Position numbers and translations under genes: made by a program. Shown here one piece after another: positions 29,668 to 32,119 of a stretch of DNA of 32,119 nt. Source of the stretch: an uncultured Eubacteriales bacterium (GTDB taxonomy: Bacteria; Bacillota; Clostridia; Oscillospirales; Acutalibacteraceae); NCBI GenBank assembly GCA_910580045.1, contig CAJTXF010000007.1, positions 34,368 to 66,486 of the forward strand, given 5' to 3'. A model generated the notes under the pieces. That model saw only the letters and a list, made by a program, of their open reading frames with translations, was not told where the DNA came from and made no database searches. Positions within the stretch are counted from its first letter, which is position 1, and each line of letters starts with the position of its first letter.

Positions 29668-30590
29668 TGCCTCTCTATCTGGGGATAGATACCAGCAATT
29701 ACACCACCTCCGCCGCTCTTTTTGACGGCTCCCTTGTCCTGGAGAACCGCAAACTGCCTCTCCCGGTCCCCCAGGGGGAGAAGGGCCTGCGTCAGAGCGA
29801 CGCGGTGTTCCACCATACCCGCCAGCTGCCGGAGCTGCTGGCCCCCCTGCTCTCTGGGCAGAAGCTCTCCGCCATTGGGGTGTCTGTGAGCCCCCGGGAT
29901 GCAGAGGGCTCTTATATGCCCTGCTTTTTGGTGGGAAAGGGCCAGGCCCATGTTCTGGGGGCTGCCCTGGGGGTGCCGGTGCGGGAGTACTCCCATCAGC
30001 AGGGGCATATTGCGGCGGCGCTGTATTCAGCGGGGCGGCTGGAGCTGCTCCGGGAGACGCTGATTGCCTTTCACGTCTCCGGCGGCACCACGGAAGCTGT
30101 GCTAATCACCCCCGGCGGGATGACCGGGCCCCAGATTAAGCTGCTGGCCCAGTCCCTGGATTTGAAGGCAGGGCAGCTGATTGACCGGGTCGGCGTGGCC
30201 CTGGGCCTGGATTTCCCCTGCGGTCCCGCCCTGGAGCGGCTTGCCCAAAAAGCGCCCCGGCCCAAGGGTATCCGGCCCAGCGTCCGGGGCGCGGACGTGT
30301 CCCTCTCTGGAGTGGAAAACCAGTGCATGGCCAAGCTGCGTCAGGGCGAGGCGCCGGAAACCGTGGCCCGGTTCTGTATTCAGTCTGTGCTGGCAGCGCT
30401 GGAGGCTATGTGCCGGGCCCTTTTGAAGGAGTTCGGCCCCCTGCCAATCCTTTTCTCCGGCGGGGTCAGTGGGAATTCCCTGTTGCGGGAGGAGCTGGGC
30501 TCCAGTTTTGGCGGCATCTTTGCCGCGCCGGAATTCTCCTCTGACAACGGCGCAGGGCTTGCGGTACTTGCCGGGCTAGAGTCTGTTTGA
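29667..30590 (+). CDS. TsaD/Kae1-like paralogue
   Basis: 307 residues of the ASKHA-fold Kae1/TsaD superfamily, shorter than true TsaD (about 340). LGIDTSNYTTS begins as in TsaD; HQQGH keeps two metal-ligand histidines (H110, H114). However, the usual VSGGHT is VSGGTT and the C-terminal CTDN region reads FSSDNGAGLA, so it is probably not the t6A synthase itself but the second copy found in many Clostridia, of unknown substrate. GGAGGAG precedes the ATG; the start overlaps the nusB stop. A catalytically altered carbamoyl-transfer role is possible. Confidence 0.88.
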   Translation: MPLYLGIDTSNYTTSAALFDGSLVLENRKLPLPVPQGEKGLRQSDAVFHHTRQLPELLAPLLSGQKLSAIGVSVSPRDAEGSYMPCFLVGKGQAHVLGAALGVPVREYSHQQGHIAAALYSAGRLELLRETLIAFHVSGGTTEAVLITPGGMTGPQIKLLAQSLDLKAGQLIDRVGVALGLDFPCGPALERLAQKAPRPKGIRPSVRGADVSLSGVENQCMAKLRQGEAPETVARFCIQSVLAALEAMCRALLKEFGPLPILFSGGVSGNSLLREELGSSFGGIFAAPEFSSDNGAGLAVLAGLESV

Positions 30591-30695
30591 GCGCCCTGGG
30601 ATGCTGTCTTTCCGCCCGGCATCCCTCCTGGTTTCCGGCAGATTCCAGGCCAGTCCCTGGCTCCATGAATTTATCATCACGATTGAGGTAAGAAT

Positions 30696-31904
30696 ATGAG
30701 TTCAACAGTACTATCGGTCTCTCAGGTCAACCTTTTCCTCCGCTCCCTGATTGATGGCGACGGGCGGCTGGCAGACATCCTGGTGGTCGGGGAGCTGTCC
30801 AATTTCACTGTGAACAGCCGCTCCGGCCACATGTATTTCTCCTTAAAGGACGCCAAATCCCTGCTGAAAGGGGTGATGTTTGCCTCCGCGGCCCGGCGGC
30901 TCCGTTTTCAGCCAGAGGACGGTATGCGGGTAATTGTGCGGGGCCGGGTGAGTGTCTATGAGCCCAACGGCCAATATCAGCTGTACGCTGAGGACATCCA
31001 GCCGGACGGAGTGGGGGCCCTGTCCCTGGCTTTTGAGCAGCTGAAGAACCGGCTGGCTGCCGAAGGGCTTTTTGAGCAGAGCCGGAAGCGGCCTCTCCCC
31101 CCCTGCCCTGCCCGCATCGGAATCGTGACCTCCCCCACTGGCGCGGCCTTGCAGGATATGCTGCAGATTATCGGGCGGCGGTGGCCCTTGACGGAAATCG
31201 TCTTCTGCCCGGCCCAGGTCCAGGGAGAGCAGGCCCCCGCCCAGCTGACTGCCGGGATTCAAGCGCTGAACCGGCAGCGGGCCTGCGATGTCATTATCCT
31301 TGGCCGGGGCGGCGGCAGCGCCGAGGAGCTGTGGGCCTTTAACGACGAGGAGCTGGCCCGGGCCGTGGCCAGCTCTGAGATACCTGTGGTGTCAGCAGTG
31401 GGCCATGAGACAGACTTTACCATCTGCGACTTTGCCGCTGACTTGAGGGCGCCTACTCCCAGTGCTGCCGCTGAGCTCTGCACCCTGGACCGGGCGGCGG
31501 AGATGGAGGATTTGCTGGCATACCGAAGGTGGTTCCGCAGCCGGGGGCTGCAGATGATAGACGGGCTGCGGCAGCAGGTGGACACCCTAATCCAGAGCTC
31601 GCCCCTATGCAGGCGGGAGGAGTATGTCCTCCGGCGGCGGGGGGAGCTGGATGGGCTTTGGGCTAGGCTTTGCGGCCTGGCAGAGGGCCAGGCCCAGGCC
31701 GGGCGGCGGAATCTGGCGGTGCTGGCCGGGAAGCTGGACGCTTTAAGCCCCCTGAAAGTGCTCTCCAGAGGCTATGGGGTTATCTATCACCAGGGGGCCG
31801 CGGTACGGGATTTGGACGTTCTCCCAGAGGGGACAGAAGTCCTGCTCCAGGCGGAGAAGGGGCGGCGCACTGCCAGGCTGGCCGCTCAGGAGGAAAAGGT
31901 TTAA
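30696..31904 (+). CDS. xseA: Exodeoxyribonuclease VII large subunit
   Basis: 402 residues. XseA with several XseB subunits degrades single-stranded DNA from both ends. The N-terminal OB-fold (about 1-100) includes VVGELSNFTVNSRSGHMYFSLKD, whose GHMYFSLKD is typical. The catalytic domain has IGIVTSPTGAALQDM, ILGRGGGSAEELWAFNDE and AVGHETDFTICDFAAD; a helical coiled-coil region (about 265-340) precedes the C-terminal LKVLSRGYGV. GAGGTAAG supports the ATG. The xseB gene usually follows at once; here a palindromic element directly abuts the stop. Confidence 0.96.
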   Translation: MSSTVLSVSQVNLFLRSLIDGDGRLADILVVGELSNFTVNSRSGHMYFSLKDAKSLLKGVMFASAARRLRFQPEDGMRVIVRGRVSVYEPNGQYQLYAEDIQPDGVGALSLAFEQLKNRLAAEGLFEQSRKRPLPPCPARIGIVTSPTGAALQDMLQIIGRRWPLTEIVFCPAQVQGEQAPAQLTAGIQALNRQRACDVIILGRGGGSAEELWAFNDEELARAVASSEIPVVSAVGHETDFTICDFAADLRAPTPSAAAELCTLDRAAEMEDLLAYRRWFRSRGLQMIDGLRQQVDTLIQSSPLCRREEYVLRRRGELDGLWARLCGLAEGQAQAGRRNLAVLAGKLDALSPLKVLSRGYGVIYHQGAAVRDLDVLPEGTEVLLQAEKGRRTARLAAQEEKV

Positions 31905-32064
31905 GAACCTGTATTCATAGCGGGGATATCGATGGGGCGAGGGATTTTCCCGGCAGAGGGCGGGAAATTTTCGCCGTCAACCTGGCAGTTTTTCAGAAAA
32001 TTTGCCGTCCTATGGTAGGAAAATCACCGCCCATGCGGTGTTCATCCGCTGTGAATACGGGTTC
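31905..32064. mobile_element. 160-bp palindromic MITE-like element with TAA flanks
   Basis: It starts GAACCTGTATTCATAGCGG and ends with the near-exact inverse, 17 of 19 positions matching (31905-31923 versus 32046-32064). The similarity continues inward: GATTTTCC (31943-31950) with GGAAAATC (32018-32025), and AAATTTTC-type segments near the centre, so the whole element is one long imperfect palindrome. TAA lies on both sides (31902-31904, which is the xseA stop, and 32065-32067), consistent with a 3-bp target duplication. No ORF. The remaining 32068-32119 shows nothing recognisable. Confidence 0.7.
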
Positions 32065-32119
32065 TAAGGAAGTACTGATTAAATCTGGTGCGCATATCGT
32101 GCAGTCAATTATTTCGTCA

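Noticed and set aside
1..32119. tRNA, rRNA, CRISPR arrays and full insertion sequences
   Set aside because: None recognised on either strand by eye; only miniature palindromic elements without transposase were found.

Overview
The window reads as chromosomal DNA of a GC-rich, endospore-forming anaerobic Clostridium-class Firmicute, most likely an Oscillospiraceae/Flavonifractor-like gut bacterium. This is inferred from spmA/spmB, a Rex-AdhE fermentation operon, a flavin reductase-rubredoxin fusion, an ECF vitamin transporter with type III pantothenate kinase, strong AGGAGG ribosome sites and sigma-A promoters with 17-bp spacers. No phage, plasmid, tRNA, rRNA or CRISPR signature was seen.

Layout. 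1-2.2 kb: end of an unidentified gene and a ClC-type channel fused to a cupin, both on minus. 2.3-5.9 kb (+): a family 3 glycoside hydrolase driven by a perfect consensus promoter, a translationally linked partner, and a conserved-looking protein of unknown role. 6.2-7.5 kb (+): degV and a DUF2752 membrane protein. 7.5-8.9 kb: a long AT-rich regulatory stretch, then an RpiR-type regulator. 9.0-10.1 kb (-): spmAB. 10.2-11.7 kb (+): an M20 dipeptidase. 11.8-13.9 kb (-): a SLOG protein, two tandem structured repeats, a small Smr protein and a zinc alcohol dehydrogenase. 14.1-18.2 kb (-): rex-adhE-APH kinase, a redox-controlled fermentation operon. 18.4-20.8 kb: a MATE exporter with two overlapping micro-ORFs downstream and a divergent TetR regulator. 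20.9-21.3 kb (+): an Rrf2/IscR-type regulator.

21.4-27.0 kb (-) is a long, tightly packed run: coaBC, a membrane-anchored protein, glyA, flavin reductase-rubredoxin, two tiny genes, tcdA and ttcA. Many of these genes overlap or nearly touch, so shared transcripts are likely. Divergent from it, a pantothenate-type ECF S component and coaX (+) make 26-28.7 kb a CoA supply locus: uptake, first step, and middle steps. A 59-aa minus gene follows, then nusB, a TsaD/Kae1 paralogue and xseA (+).

The most unusual content is non-coding. (1) A three-copy family of short intergenic elements (5987-6110, 12289-12430, 12429-12542) shares 12-13 bp terminal inverted repeats and a three-hairpin layout, and the stem sequences change while pairing is kept. 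(2) A 160-bp, almost wholly palindromic element lies directly against the xseA stop codon and is flanked by TAA on both sides, as a mobile miniature element would be. (3) A pair of similar promoters and a structured leader precede the RpiR gene. The protein-level oddities are the ClC-cupin fusion and several very small genes with good ribosome sites.
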